A DNA stretch of 64,000 nt from Candidatus Mcinerneyibacterium aminivorans. GTDB lineage: Bacteria > Macinerneyibacteriota > Macinerneyibacteria > Macinerneyibacteriales > Macinerneyibacteriaceae. The notes under the pieces were generated by a model. It saw only the letters and a list, made by a program, of their open reading frames with translations. It did not search any database and had not been told where the DNA came from. The translations under genes were made by a program, and so were the position numbers. Shown here one piece after another: positions 22,905 to 30,849 of the stretch (positions within the stretch are counted from its first letter, which is position 1; each line of letters starts with the position of its first letter). The stretch covers positions 105,547 to 169,546 of the forward strand of contig VSIX01000032.1 of the NCBI GenBank assembly GCA_008086245.1, in the 5' to 3' direction.

Positions 22905-25322
22905 ATGAATATATATGATAAATTTAACGATAGAGCAAAAAATGTTATATATAATGCAAGAGATTATTCTACATATTATAGAAATAACTATATTGGGACC
23001 GAACATCTATTACTTGGGCTTTTAGATGATAAGGGAAAAGTGCTTGAAAAAACCTTTGCTGCCTTAAATATTACAGATGATGATATAAAAAAGGAAGCTG
23101 AAAAATACATTAAAGAAGGACAAACAAAAGAAAGTTTCGGAGAGGATAACTTTACCACAGGAGCTAAAAGGGTGTTGAGATTTGCCTTTGAAGAGGCAAA
23201 TAATTTTGGACAGGATTATGTTGGCGATGAACATATATTTCTGGCCATAATAAAAGAAGAAGAGAGTATTGGGTCAAGAATAATGTATCATCTGGGTATT
23301 GAAATAAATAAGGCAAGACAGAAGGTTAGAGAATATACAAAGTCAAAAAAATCTAAAGAGGAAATATCTGAAGAACAGGAATATCTGAAACAGTTTACCA
23401 ACAATTTAATTGAGATGGGAGAGAATAATAAGCTTGATCCTGTTATAAAAAGGGAAGAAGAGATTGAGAGATTAATCCATATACTCTCAAGAAGATTAAA
23501 AAATAATCCTGTATTAGTAGGAGAAGCAGGTGTTGGAAAAACTGCAATAGTTGAGGGACTGGCTTTGAAAATAGTTGAAAAACAGGTTCCAGAAATATTA
23601 CATAATAAAACAATACTAAGTCTTGATATTGCTTCAGTTCTTGCTGGTGCAAAATATATGGGAGAGTTTGAAGAAAGGCTCAAAAAAGTTATAAATATTA
23701 TCAAAAGCAGAGAGGATATCATTTTATTTATAGATGAGATTCATACCATTATAGGGGCCGGTAGAACCCAGGGGGCAATGGATGCTGCTAATATATTAAA
23801 ACCAGCTCTTGCAAGAGGTGAACTTCAGTGTGTTGGAGCAACTACAGTAGAAGAATACAGAAAATATATTGAAAAAGACCCCGCTCTTGAAAGAAGATTC
23901 CAGCCGATATTTGTGAAAGAACCCAGTGTTAGTGATACAGTAGAAATACTTGATGGATTAAGAGAAAAATATGAAATTTTTCATGGAGTTAAAATATCTG
24001 ATGAGGCTGTTAAAGCAGCTGCAAAGTTGTCTGCAAGATATATTTCTGACAGGTTTTTACCGGATAAGGCAGTTGATTTGATGGATGAAGCCTGTGCAAA
24101 AGTTAAACTTGATAGTCTTATAATACCCGATGATTTGTATGATTTAGAAAAAAAGTTAAAAAATATTCGTGTTGAGAAGGAAAGTGCTTTCAATGATGGT
24201 GATTATGAGAAAGTGGCAAATCTTGGAGTGGAGGAGAAGAAATTAGAAAAGGAGTATGAAAAATTAAAATCAGAGTGGAATGATAAAAGGGCTGAAAATC
24301 AAAAGGATAACATCGTAAAATTTGATGATATTGCTCAAATAATCTCAAAATGGTCGGGTGTGCCCGTAACAAAAATTACAGTTAAAGAAGGTCAGCGTCT
24401 GTTAAACATGGAAGATAAAATACATGATAGGGTTGTATCTCAGGATGAAGCAATTAAAAAAGTTAGCGAGGTAGTTAGAGCATCAAGGGCAGGCTTGAAC
24501 AATCCCAAAAAACCTAATGGCGTTTTTCTCTTTCTTGGTCCAACAGGTGTAGGTAAAACAGAAGTAGCAAAAGCCTTAACCGAATTTTTATATGGTGATG
24601 AAAATCTTCTAATAAGACTGGATATGTCCGAATTTATGGAAAAACATGCTGTTGCTAAATTAATTGGTTCTCCTCCAGGATATGTAGGCCATGAAGAAGG
24701 TGGGCAATTAACGGAAAAAGTAAGAAGAAAGCCATATTCTATAATTCTTATGGATGAAATTGAAAAGGCCCATCATGAGGTATTTAATATTTTACTTCAA
24801 ATATTTGATGATGGAAGACTTACGGATGGCAAAGGGAGAACTGTTAATTTCAAAAATACAATAATTATAATGACCTCGAATATTGGAGCTGATATGATAA
24901 TGGATAGAACAAAGAATACAAAGAAAGAAAATATTGATAAGATTATAGAAACAGTGGAAGATGATTTAAAAAATAGATTGAGAAATCATTTCAAGCCGGA
25001 GTTTATAAACCGAATTGATGAAATAGTTGTTTTCAAGGCATTGAATACGGCTGATATTAGAAACATAGTTGAATTACAGATAGAAGAATTTAAGAAACGT
25101 TTGACTGATAAAAATATTAATCTTGATATTACAGAAAAAGCTCTAGATTATCTAGCAGAAATTGGATATGACCCAGCCATGGGAGCCAGACCCTTACAGC
25201 GGGTGATAAGCAAATATTTAGTAAATAAAATATCAAATTTAATACTTGCAAATGAAGTGAAAGAAAATGATATGGTAAAAGTTGATTATAAGAATGGGGA
25301 AATTACGGTAGAACCGGTATAA
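22905..25322 (+). CDS. clpC: ATP-dependent Clp protease ATP-binding subunit ClpC
   Basis: ClpC is a Hsp100 unfoldase that feeds ClpP. The 805-residue protein has the double Clp_N repeat (about 1-145), AAA-1 with Walker A GEAGVGKTA and Walker B ILFIDEIHTIIGAG, a short middle domain (about 400-470) with a UVR-like coiled coil, AAA-2 with GPTGVGKTE and ILMDEIEKAHHEV, and the C-terminal D2 small domain (GARPLQRVISKYL). The short middle domain and length mark ClpC rather than ClpB. Firmicute partners ctsR, mcsA and mcsB are not adjacent. A hairpin with a T tail directly follows the stop (25322-25342). Confidence 0.95.
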   Translation: MNIYDKFNDRAKNVIYNARDYSTYYRNNYIGTEHLLLGLLDDKGKVLEKTFAALNITDDDIKKEAEKYIKEGQTKESFGEDNFTTGAKRVLRFAFEEANNFGQDYVGDEHIFLAIIKEEESIGSRIMYHLGIEINKARQKVREYTKSKKSKEEISEEQEYLKQFTNNLIEMGENNKLDPVIKREEEIERLIHILSRRLKNNPVLVGEAGVGKTAIVEGLALKIVEKQVPEILHNKTILSLDIASVLAGAKYMGEFEERLKKVINIIKSREDIILFIDEIHTIIGAGRTQGAMDAANILKPALARGELQCVGATTVEEYRKYIEKDPALERRFQPIFVKEPSVSDTVEILDGLREKYEIFHGVKISDEAVKAAAKLSARYISDRFLPDKAVDLMDEACAKVKLDSLIIPDDLYDLEKKLKNIRVEKESAFNDGDYEKVANLGVEEKKLEKEYEKLKSEWNDKRAENQKDNIVKFDDIAQIISKWSGVPVTKITVKEGQRLLNMEDKIHDRVVSQDEAIKKVSEVVRASRAGLNNPKKPNGVFLFLGPTGVGKTEVAKALTEFLYGDENLLIRLDMSEFMEKHAVAKLIGSPPGYVGHEEGGQLTEKVRRKPYSIILMDEIEKAHHEVFNILLQIFDDGRLTDGKGRTVNFKNTIIIMTSNIGADMIMDRTKNTKKENIDKIIETVEDDLKNRLRNHFKPEFINRIDEIVVFKALNTADIRNIVELQIEEFKKRLTDKNINLDITEKALDYLAEIGYDPAMGARPLQRVISKYLVNKISNLILANEVKENDMVKVDYKNGEITVEPV

Positions 25323-25342
25323 AAATTACTTTCGTGGTTTTT
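25322..25342 (+). repeat. Palindrome copy 1 of the AAAATNNC family; possible clpC terminator
   Basis: AAAATTAC (25322-25329), loop TTTC, GTGGTTTT (25334-25341). As RNA, all eight pairs form, two of them G-U, and T residues follow. It starts within the clpC stop codon, so it may terminate clpC. It shares the shape of eight further copies in the window. Confidence 0.55.
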
Positions 25343-25408
25343 AAGTAAATGGTGAATATTAAATAGTTTGGGGTAATTACTTCGAGATATATTGACTAAC
25401 GGCTAACG

Positions 25409-25427
25409 AAAATAGCTTTGCTATTTT
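25409..25427 (+). repeat. Palindrome copy 2 of the AAAATNNC family, upstream of the SRP RNA promoter
   Basis: AAAATAGC (25409-25416), loop TTT, GCTATTTT (25420-25427): a perfect 8-bp stem. It ends 11 bases before the -35 box of the SRP RNA promoter. Confidence 0.7.
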
Positions 25428-25438
25428 TAATAAAAGGT

Positions 25439-25466
25439 TTGACTTTAAGGCATATATTGATATAAT
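25439..25466 (+). promoter_or_regulatory. sigma70 promoter of the SRP RNA (and dnaX) transcript
   Basis: TTGACT (25439-25444), 16-base spacer, TATAAT (25461-25466). Transcription should start near 25473, a dozen bases before the closing helix of the SRP RNA. Confidence 0.8.
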
Positions 25467-25485
25467 ACTGTCCGTTGATATATTG

Positions 25486-25607
25486 TTTTGGGCACTCTGT
25501 TTGGACCCCTGACAAGAACAGGTTTGTAAAGTCCGTCAGGTCCGGAAGGAAGCAGCGGTAGCAGATTCTGTTCTGGGTTAGGAAGTTCTGGATGGAGTGT
25601 CCAAAAG
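25486..25607 (+). ncRNA. ffs: Signal recognition particle RNA, small bacterial (4.5S) type
   Basis: The universal domain IV core lies at about 25535-25565: GTCAGGTCCGGAAGGAAGC and AGCGGTAGCAG, which holds the tetraloop GGAA and the Ffh-binding internal loop. The ends pair over 12 positions: 25486-25497 with 25595-25606, with one G-U. The whole is about 122 bases, like the 114-base E. coli 4.5S RNA and without room for an Alu domain. It has its own promoter and lies just before dnaX-ebfC-recR, the same order as scr-dnaX-yaaK-recR in Bacillus. The Ffh protein gene is not in the window. Exact ends are set from base pairing, not from mapping. Confidence 0.93.
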
Positions 25608-25623
25608 AATAAATAGGAGTAAT

Positions 25624-27144
25624 ATGTCTTATCTCGCATTAGCAAGAAAATATCGACCCCAGAGTTTTTCCGAAGTTGTAGGACAAAATCATATTGTAAA
25701 AACTTTATCAAATGCTATTAAAAACAGCAGAATTTCCCATGCATATTTATTTATTGGTCCGAGGGGTATTGGAAAAACATCTGTAGCAAGAATTTTTTCA
25801 AAATCTCTAAATTGCGCTGAAGGTCCTACTTTAGAACCCTGTGGAATGTGTGAATCCTGCAACAGTATAAGAGAAGGACAGAATATTGATGTAATTGAAT
25901 TTGATGCTGCTTCTTATAGAACGGTAGGGGAAGTACAGGAAAAAATTATTGAAAATGTTCATTATAAACCTGTAAGTGCTAATTATAAAATTTATATTAT
26001 CGATGAAGTTCACATGTTTAGCAAACATGCATTTAATTCACTCTTGAAAACACTGGAAGAACCTCCCCCGCATGTAATATTTATATTTGCTACTACTGAA
26101 CCTCAAAAAATACCGGAAACAATTACCTCAAGATGTCAAAGGTTTGTTTTTCAAAGAATTTCTCTTGATGATATAAAAGAAAGACTTGAAAGAATTGTTG
26201 AGAAAGAAGGAAAAAAGATTACAGAGGATGCGTCTCTATTAATTGCCAAAGTTTCGGATGGAATAATGAGAGATGCCGAGTCACTTTTAGATCAAATAAT
26301 TTCTCTATCCGATGGTAAAATTACACTTGAAGATGTTGAGCTTTTAACGGGTGCAAAGGAAGAAAAGGTAGCTAATGATTTACTTAAAATTGTGCTGGAG
26401 AAACCTTTTATTGAATCTATAGAATTTTTGCAAAATATTGAAAAAGAAGGCGTTAATTTAAAAAATCTTTTAAGCAGATTTACATACCTATTTCGGGATG
26501 CTTTGATTTACAAAAATACAGATGGTTCTGACCTTCTTTTTAATAAATATAATGAAAAACTTCTTAAAAAGGTAAATGATAAATATACAGAGAGTAATTT
26601 GACCGTGATTGTAGATATTTTATTTGAAGCATTGAGTTCTTTTAGGTATCAAACTGAAAAAAGGGTGCTCTTTGAAATGGCATTGTATAAAATAAAAAAC
26701 ATTAATAATCTGATCAAGGTTGATGACATGACACAGAATGATAAATTAGAAAGTAAAGCCTCGGCGGAGATTGTGAAAAATGATAATGGATCAATCGACT
26801 GGAAAAAAACTATTATAAAAAGTGCAGCTTCCCGTTCGATGGATCATGTAGTATCTATTCTTAAAAAGGCGAGATTTGCAGTCAATAAAAAGGGTATATT
26901 ATATATAGCCTGGAAAAATGATTTTTATTACAAAAAAGGAATTGGTAAAAAAGATAAAATTGGTGAAATAATCGATGAAGTAGATTCTACACAGCAGTTT
27001 AAACTTTATAAAATAAAAAGTGAAAAGAAAGATAATAACGGTAAAAAAAAAAGTAAAAAAAAGAAAAAAACAGGATTAAGTGAAGAAGTTTTAAAGTTTA
27101 AAAGTGAATTTAATGGAAGTATAATAGATATAAAGGAGGAATGA
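25624..27144 (+). CDS. dnaX: DNA polymerase III subunit gamma/tau
   Basis: DnaX is the clamp-loader ATPase, 506 residues. AAA+ domain: ALARKYRPQSFSEVVGQNHI, Walker A GPRGIGKTS, the zinc cluster CAEGPTLEPCGMCESC, Walker B YIIDEVHMF and sensor SLLKTLEEPPPHVIFIFATT. The collar domain follows (to about 365), then a Lys-rich C-terminal region. The frame extends back to a GTG at 25597 within the SRP RNA, but the ATG at 25624 with TAGGAG (25614-25619) is the proper start. A Lys-run tail (KKKSKKKKK, about residue 470) lies on an A-rich stretch where frameshifting to a short gamma form could occur, as in E. coli, but no clear slippery-site structure is seen. Confidence 0.95.
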   Translation: MSYLALARKYRPQSFSEVVGQNHIVKTLSNAIKNSRISHAYLFIGPRGIGKTSVARIFSKSLNCAEGPTLEPCGMCESCNSIREGQNIDVIEFDAASYRTVGEVQEKIIENVHYKPVSANYKIYIIDEVHMFSKHAFNSLLKTLEEPPPHVIFIFATTEPQKIPETITSRCQRFVFQRISLDDIKERLERIVEKEGKKITEDASLLIAKVSDGIMRDAESLLDQIISLSDGKITLEDVELLTGAKEEKVANDLLKIVLEKPFIESIEFLQNIEKEGVNLKNLLSRFTYLFRDALIYKNTDGSDLLFNKYNEKLLKKVNDKYTESNLTVIVDILFEALSSFRYQTEKRVLFEMALYKIKNINNLIKVDDMTQNDKLESKASAEIVKNDNGSIDWKKTIIKSAASRSMDHVVSILKKARFAVNKKGILYIAWKNDFYYKKGIGKKDKIGEIIDEVDSTQQFKLYKIKSEKKDNNGKKKSKKKKKTGLSEEVLKFKSEFNGSIIDIKEE

Positions 27145-27146
27145 AT

Positions 27147-27461
27147 ATGTTTGGAGGAAAAAACATGAAACAAATGATGCAGCAGGCTCAAAAAATGCAA
27201 AAAGAAATGCAAGAGCAGCAGAAAAAACTTGAAAAAGAGACCGTAGAAGCACAGGCAGGTGGAGGAATGGTAAAAGTTGTTGTCAACGGGAAAAAAGAAG
27301 TATTATCGATTGATATCAATGATGAGGTTATTGACCCGGATGATAAAGAAATGCTGCAGGATTTAATTTTAGCTGCTGTAAATGAAGCAATAAACAAAAT
27401 GGATGATTATATTCAGGATAAAATGCAGGAAATAGCAGGACCTTTCGCAAATTTGATGTAA
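27147..27461 (+). CDS. ebfC: Nucleoid-associated protein, YbaB/EbfC family
   Basis: This is a 104-residue DNA-binding protein, a homodimer with tweezer-like helices. The N-terminal MKQMMQQAQKMQKEMQEQQ helix, then GGGMVKVVVNGKKEVLSIDI and MLQDLILAAVNEAINKMDD are typical. The strong TAAAGGAGGA box sits too close to the ATG at 27141, so the ATG at 27147 (spacing about 7) is chosen. It lies between dnaX and recR, its conserved position across bacteria, and likely acts in recombination or replication-linked nucleoid organisation. Confidence 0.94.
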   Translation: MFGGKNMKQMMQQAQKMQKEMQEQQKKLEKETVEAQAGGGMVKVVVNGKKEVLSIDINDEVIDPDDKEMLQDLILAAVNEAINKMDDYIQDKMQEIAGPFANLM

Positions 27462-27464
27462 TTG

Positions 27465-28052
27465 ATGATAAATAAGATAAAAAAGCTCATAAGCCAATTA
27501 AAAATGTTCCCTGGTGTGGGAGATAAAAGCGCCAAAAGAATGGTATATTTTCTTTTAAACCAGGGACCTGAAAAAATAGAGAAACTATCTGAAGAAATCA
27601 AAGATTTAAATAATATCAAGAAATGTAAAATCTGTGGTGTCTTTACAGAAGATGAATTTTGTAAATACTGCAGTTCAGATATTAGAAATGATAATATTAT
27701 CTGTGTAGTAGAAGATTTTAATGATGTTCAGGCAATAGAGGACACAGGAGTTTATAACGGCGTATTTCATATACTCGGAGGACATATCTCACCTGTAGAT
27801 GGAGTATTTCTTGATGATCTAAATATAGATTCTCTTTTTGATAGAATTGATGAAGATACTGATGAGATTATCATTGCAACTAATCCCAATTTAGAGGGAG
27901 AAGCCACAGCAAACTATCTGGTAGAGCAGCTTAAAAGCCATGATTTAAAAATAACTAAACTGGCAACCGGTCTTCCAATGGGTGGAGATTTAAGCATCCT
28001 AAATCAAAATACTATTAAAAATTCTCTAAAAAATCGATTTGATACCAAATAA
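27465..28052 (+). CDS. recR: Recombination protein RecR
   Basis: RecR, with RecO and RecF, loads RecA at gaps. The protein is about 195 residues: helix-hairpin-helix FPGVGDKSAKRMVYFLLNQ, a C4 zinc finger CKICGVFTEDEFCKYC, a Toprim domain (CVVEDFNDVQAIEDTGVYNG, then FHILGGHISPVDG) and a C-terminal TRLATGLPMGG-like segment, here TKLATGLPMGGDLS. The frame opens at a TTG one codon upstream; the ATG at 27465 is used. There is no good ribosome site, so translation is probably coupled to ebfC, whose stop is 3 bases before. Confidence 0.95.
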   Translation: MINKIKKLISQLKMFPGVGDKSAKRMVYFLLNQGPEKIEKLSEEIKDLNNIKKCKICGVFTEDEFCKYCSSDIRNDNIICVVEDFNDVQAIEDTGVYNGVFHILGGHISPVDGVFLDDLNIDSLFDRIDEDTDEIIIATNPNLEGEATANYLVEQLKSHDLKITKLATGLPMGGDLSILNQNTIKNSLKNRFDTK

Positions 28053-28091
28053 TTTTCATATCGAAAAACTAATTACTAACTACGAATAACT

Positions 28092-28111
28092 AAAATTGCG
28101 ATAGCAATTTT
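28092..28111 (+). repeat. Palindrome copy 3 of the AAAATNNC family
   Basis: AAAATTGC (28092-28099), loop GATA, GCAATTTT (28104-28111): perfect 8-bp stem. Confidence 0.7.
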
Positions 28112-28239
28112 AAAATCTTCAAAGGGATAACATTCAAACTTTTTAAGCTGTACATTGCTTAAAAGATTTTTTTGTTGTTTTTCTTCAGAGGTATTACATT
28201 CAAGCTTTGTGCTCTGTACGTTGTTCCGATGTGCATTGA

Positions 28240-28259
28240 AAAATTGCGTCAGCAATTTT
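28240..28259 (+). repeat. Palindrome copy 4 of the AAAATNNC family
   Basis: AAAATTGC (28240-28247), loop GTCA, GCAATTTT (28252-28259): perfect stem, same arms as copy 3 with a different loop. Confidence 0.7.
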
Positions 28260-28349
28260 ATCCTGCTTTGGAAGTACATTTAAATATTTCCTTCAGAAAA
28301 ATTGCATACAACTATTAACTATTCAATAATTCCCTTTGACTATTTACTA

Positions 28350-28369
28350 AAAATCACGATAGAGATTTT
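28350..28369 (+). repeat. Palindrome copy 5 of the AAAATNNC family (one mismatch)
   Basis: AAAATCAC, loop GATA, GAGATTTT. One mismatch (A/A) next to the loop-closing C-G pair; otherwise the family form. Confidence 0.5.
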
Positions 28370-28396
28370 ACTTAAACTTTAACTTAGACTTGGACT

Positions 28397-28415
28397 AAAA
28401 TCTCGAAGAGATTTT
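28397..28415 (+). repeat. Palindrome copy 6 of the AAAATNNC family, upstream of the kdsA promoter
   Basis: AAAATCTC (28397-28404), loop GAA, GAGATTTT (28408-28415): perfect stem. It ends 8 bases before the kdsA -35 box. The same arms, with similar left flank (TACTTAAACTT, CTTAGACT), recur at 35952-35970. Confidence 0.7.
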
Positions 28416-28423
28416 ATACCCCA

Positions 28424-28452
28424 TTGACATATTTTAAAGAATGTGGTATTAT
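28424..28452 (+). promoter_or_regulatory. sigma70 promoter of kdsA-kdsD-kdsC
   Basis: Consensus TTGACA (28424-28429), 17-base spacer, TATTAT (28447-28452). Start expected near 28459, giving a leader of about 40 bases with a GAAAGAGGTG ribosome site before the kdsA ATG. Confidence 0.82.
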
Positions 28453-28499
28453 TTTCTTGCAAATTAAAGTCACGCAATTACTTTGAAAGAGGTGTTTTT

Positions 28500-29324
28500 A
28501 TGGAAATTAAATTAAAAAATTACAATATCTCCAACGATAATAAATTTTTTCTTATTGGCGGTCCGTGTGTTATTGAAGATGAAAAAATGATAATGGAAAC
28601 TGCCGAAAAACTGAAGAAAATTACCGAAGAACTGGATATATTTTTTGTTTTTAAAAGCTCATATGATAAAGCGAACAGGTCATCAATTAAAAGTTTCAGG
28701 GGACCTGGAATTAATAAAGGATTGAAAATACTGGAAAAGGTTAAAAATCAACTTGATTTACCCATTTTAACCGATGTGCATTCTCCACAGCAGGCAAAAA
28801 TAGCTTCTGATGTAGTTGACATTATTCAAATTCCAGCATTTTTATCCAGACAAACTGACCTTGTCGTTGAGGCTGCTAAAACCGGTAAGATTGTAAATAT
28901 AAAAAAAGGGCAGTTTTTAGCTCCATGGGATATGGAAAAGGTTTTAAATAAAGCTTTAGCCAGCGGTACTAAAAATGTTATTCTTACCGAAAGAGGAGCC
29001 TGCTTTGGATACAACAATCTTATTTCTGATATGACGGCTCTTGAAGTTATGAAAAATTTTGGTTACCCTGTAGTTTTTGATGCTACCCACAGTGTACAAA
29101 AGCCAGGTGGTTTGGGAGATAGAACCGGTGGAAATAGAGAATTTGTATATCCACTTGCTAAATCAGCTTTAAGCATAGGAATTTCTGGTTTATTTATGGA
29201 AATTCATCCCGAACCTAAAAAAGCAAAATCTGATGGACCTAATATGGTTAGACTTGATGATGTTAAAGAGATGTTGAATAATTTAAAAAAGTTGGATAAT
29301 CTTATAAAAGAGGAAAAAATATGA
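28500..29324 (+). CDS. kdsA: 3-deoxy-D-manno-octulosonate 8-phosphate synthase (metal-type)
   Basis: KdsA condenses arabinose-5-phosphate with PEP to Kdo-8-phosphate for LPS inner core. 274 residues. The barrel motifs are GGPCVIEDEKMIMETAEKLK, FKSSYDKANRSSIKSFRGPG (KANRSS separates it from DAHP synthases), ILTDVHSPQQAKIASDVVD, IKKGQFLAPWDM and the C-terminal MEIHPEPKKAKSDGPN. The Cys in GGPCVIE and Asp in SDGPN match the metal-dependent class (as in Aquifex), not the E. coli Asn type. A frame extends to 28443, but the ATG at 28500 has a ribosome site and follows the promoter. It overlaps kdsD by 4 bases. Confidence 0.97.
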   Translation: MEIKLKNYNISNDNKFFLIGGPCVIEDEKMIMETAEKLKKITEELDIFFVFKSSYDKANRSSIKSFRGPGINKGLKILEKVKNQLDLPILTDVHSPQQAKIASDVVDIIQIPAFLSRQTDLVVEAAKTGKIVNIKKGQFLAPWDMEKVLNKALASGTKNVILTERGACFGYNNLISDMTALEVMKNFGYPVVFDATHSVQKPGGLGDRTGGNREFVYPLAKSALSIGISGLFMEIHPEPKKAKSDGPNMVRLDDVKEMLNNLKKLDNLIKEEKI

Positions 29325-30277
29325 AAGAAATTGCAAGAGAAGTACTTGATATTGAATTAAGAGAATTAAAAAGATTATATGATAGAATTGATGATAATTT
29401 CATAAAAGTTGTTAACACAATCAAAAATATAGACGGAAGTGTTGTTGTAACAGGAATGGGGAAATCCGGTCTTGTTGGAAGAAAGATTTCAGCAACACTT
29501 GCCAGTACAGGTACTCCTTCTTTCTTTTTACACCCTGCAGAAGCGTCTCATGGAGATCTGGGAATGGTACGAAAAGAAGACCTCGTTCTTGCTATATCAA
29601 ACAGCGGGGAAACTGAAGAACTAGTGGGAATACTGCCGGTATTAAAGAGAATGGGAGTTAAAATAATAGCGATGACGGGAAATAAGGATTCTGAACTTGC
29701 AAGATACAGTGACCTGGTAATTGATATCTCTGTGAAAGAAGAGGCTTGCCCCCTGGATTTAGCCCCTACAGCGTCAACATCCACAACACTTGTTATGGGA
29801 GATATGCTGGCAATAACCTTGCTGAAAATGAAAGGTTTCAAAGAAGAGGATTTCGCTTTATATCACCCTGGGGGAACCCTTGGAAAAAAATTATTATTAA
29901 AAGTTGAGGATTTAATGCATACCGGTAAAGAAATTCCTAAGGTTAAAGCAGAAACACTTTTAAAAGATGCTATTTATGAGATTATGACTAAAGGTTTTGG
30001 AGTTACTACTGTTGTTAATGATAAAAATCAGCTTCTGGGTATATTTACAGATGGTGATTTTAAAAGAACATTTGCGGAGTATGGAGAGATGAATGAGTTG
30101 AAAATGAAAGAGGTTATGACGGAAAATCCAAAAACGATAGGAAAAGATAGAATGGCAGAATATGCTTTGAAAATTATGGAGGATAATCAAATTACCTCTC
30201 TGGTAGTTCTTGATGAAGATAAAAAAGTTGAAGGGTTAATTCATATGCACGATTTATTAAAGGCTGGGGTAGTATGA
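29321..30277 (+). CDS. kdsD: Arabinose-5-phosphate isomerase
   Basis: KdsD converts ribulose-5-phosphate to arabinose-5-phosphate for KdsA. The 318-residue protein has an SIS domain (VVVTGMGKSGLVGRKISATL, TPSFFLHPAEASHGDLGMV, LAISNSGETEELVGILPVLK, CPLDLAPTASTSTTLVMGD) and two CBS repeats (about 205-318), the usual architecture of KdsD/GutQ. It is between kdsA and kdsC with ATGA overlaps on both sides, which makes the Kdo role firm. Confidence 0.96.
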   Translation: MKEIAREVLDIELRELKRLYDRIDDNFIKVVNTIKNIDGSVVVTGMGKSGLVGRKISATLASTGTPSFFLHPAEASHGDLGMVRKEDLVLAISNSGETEELVGILPVLKRMGVKIIAMTGNKDSELARYSDLVIDISVKEEACPLDLAPTASTSTTLVMGDMLAITLLKMKGFKEEDFALYHPGGTLGKKLLLKVEDLMHTGKEIPKVKAETLLKDAIYEIMTKGFGVTTVVNDKNQLLGIFTDGDFKRTFAEYGEMNELKMKEVMTENPKTIGKDRMAEYALKIMEDNQITSLVVLDEDKKVEGLIHMHDLLKAGVV

Positions 30278-30786
30278 GTTTTGAAGATGCATTAAAAAAA
30301 TTAAAAATGGTATTGTTCGATGTAGATGGAGTTCTTACAGACGGTAGATTATATCTGCATGAAGATGGATATGAATTAAAAAGCTTTAATGCCCGCGATG
30401 GACTTGGAATGAAGATGCTTATGGATAATGGAATAGTTTGTGGAATTATTAGCGGAAGAGATGCTAAAACTGTAGACATTCGAATGAGAGAACTTGGGAT
30501 AACTGAAGTTCATCAGGGAATATCAGATAAAATTGCAGTTTATGAACAGCTTAAAGAAAAGTACGGTTTTGACGACAAAGAAATTGCTTTTGTTGGAGAT
30601 GATGTTCCAGAAATAAAAATATTTAAAAGAGTAGGGGTTGCATTTGCAGTTAAAAATGCTCATGAGTTAGCTAGAAACTATGCTGATTATGTTACAAATA
30701 ATAACGGTGGGATGGGTGCTGTCAGAGAAGTCTGTGATCTTATCTTAAAATCCAGGGGAAAAGAACCTTACGTACCGAAAAAATAA
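30274..30786 (+). CDS. kdsC: 3-deoxy-D-manno-octulosonate 8-phosphate phosphatase
   Basis: KdsC removes phosphate from Kdo-8-phosphate. The 170-residue capless HAD protein has the nucleophile motif VLFDVDGVLTDGRLY, motif II GIISGRD, the Lys region ISDKIAVYEQL and metal-binding motif GDDVPEIK. As in other C0 HAD enzymes it would act as a tetramer. It completes kdsA-kdsD-kdsC; kdsB, which activates Kdo with CMP, is not nearby. A 63-base gap separates it from valS. Confidence 0.95.
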   Translation: MSFEDALKKLKMVLFDVDGVLTDGRLYLHEDGYELKSFNARDGLGMKMLMDNGIVCGIISGRDAKTVDIRMRELGITEVHQGISDKIAVYEQLKEKYGFDDKEIAFVGDDVPEIKIFKRVGVAFAVKNAHELARNYADYVTNNNGGMGAVREVCDLILKSRGKEPYVPKK

Positions 30787-30849
30787 TTTTAAAATTAGTA
30801 TAAAATTCTAAATTATATAAAACATTTTTAAATAATAAAGGAGGATTAT

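Larger units (their letters stand above)
28053..28499. other. 447-base non-coding stretch with four palindromes and the kdsA promoter
   Basis: No credible ORF is present. It holds AAAATNNC-type palindromes at 28092-28111, 28240-28259, 28350-28369 and 28397-28415, a degenerate direct repeat (28127-28160 against 28192-28226), and the kdsA promoter at its right end. The region looks like accumulated small repeats. Confidence 0.6.

Noticed and set aside
23288-23722. 144-codon - strand frame inside clpC
   Set aside because: Antisense to the conserved AAA-1 domain; Ser/Ile-rich composition typical of a shadow frame.
25597-25623. GTG start for dnaX inside the SRP RNA
   Set aside because: The extra nine codons come from the SRP RNA 3' strand; the ATG at 25624 has its own ribosome site.
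28053-28499. CRISPR-like array in the palindrome cluster
   Set aside because: Repeats are only 19-20 bases, irregularly spaced, with changing arms and no cas genes.
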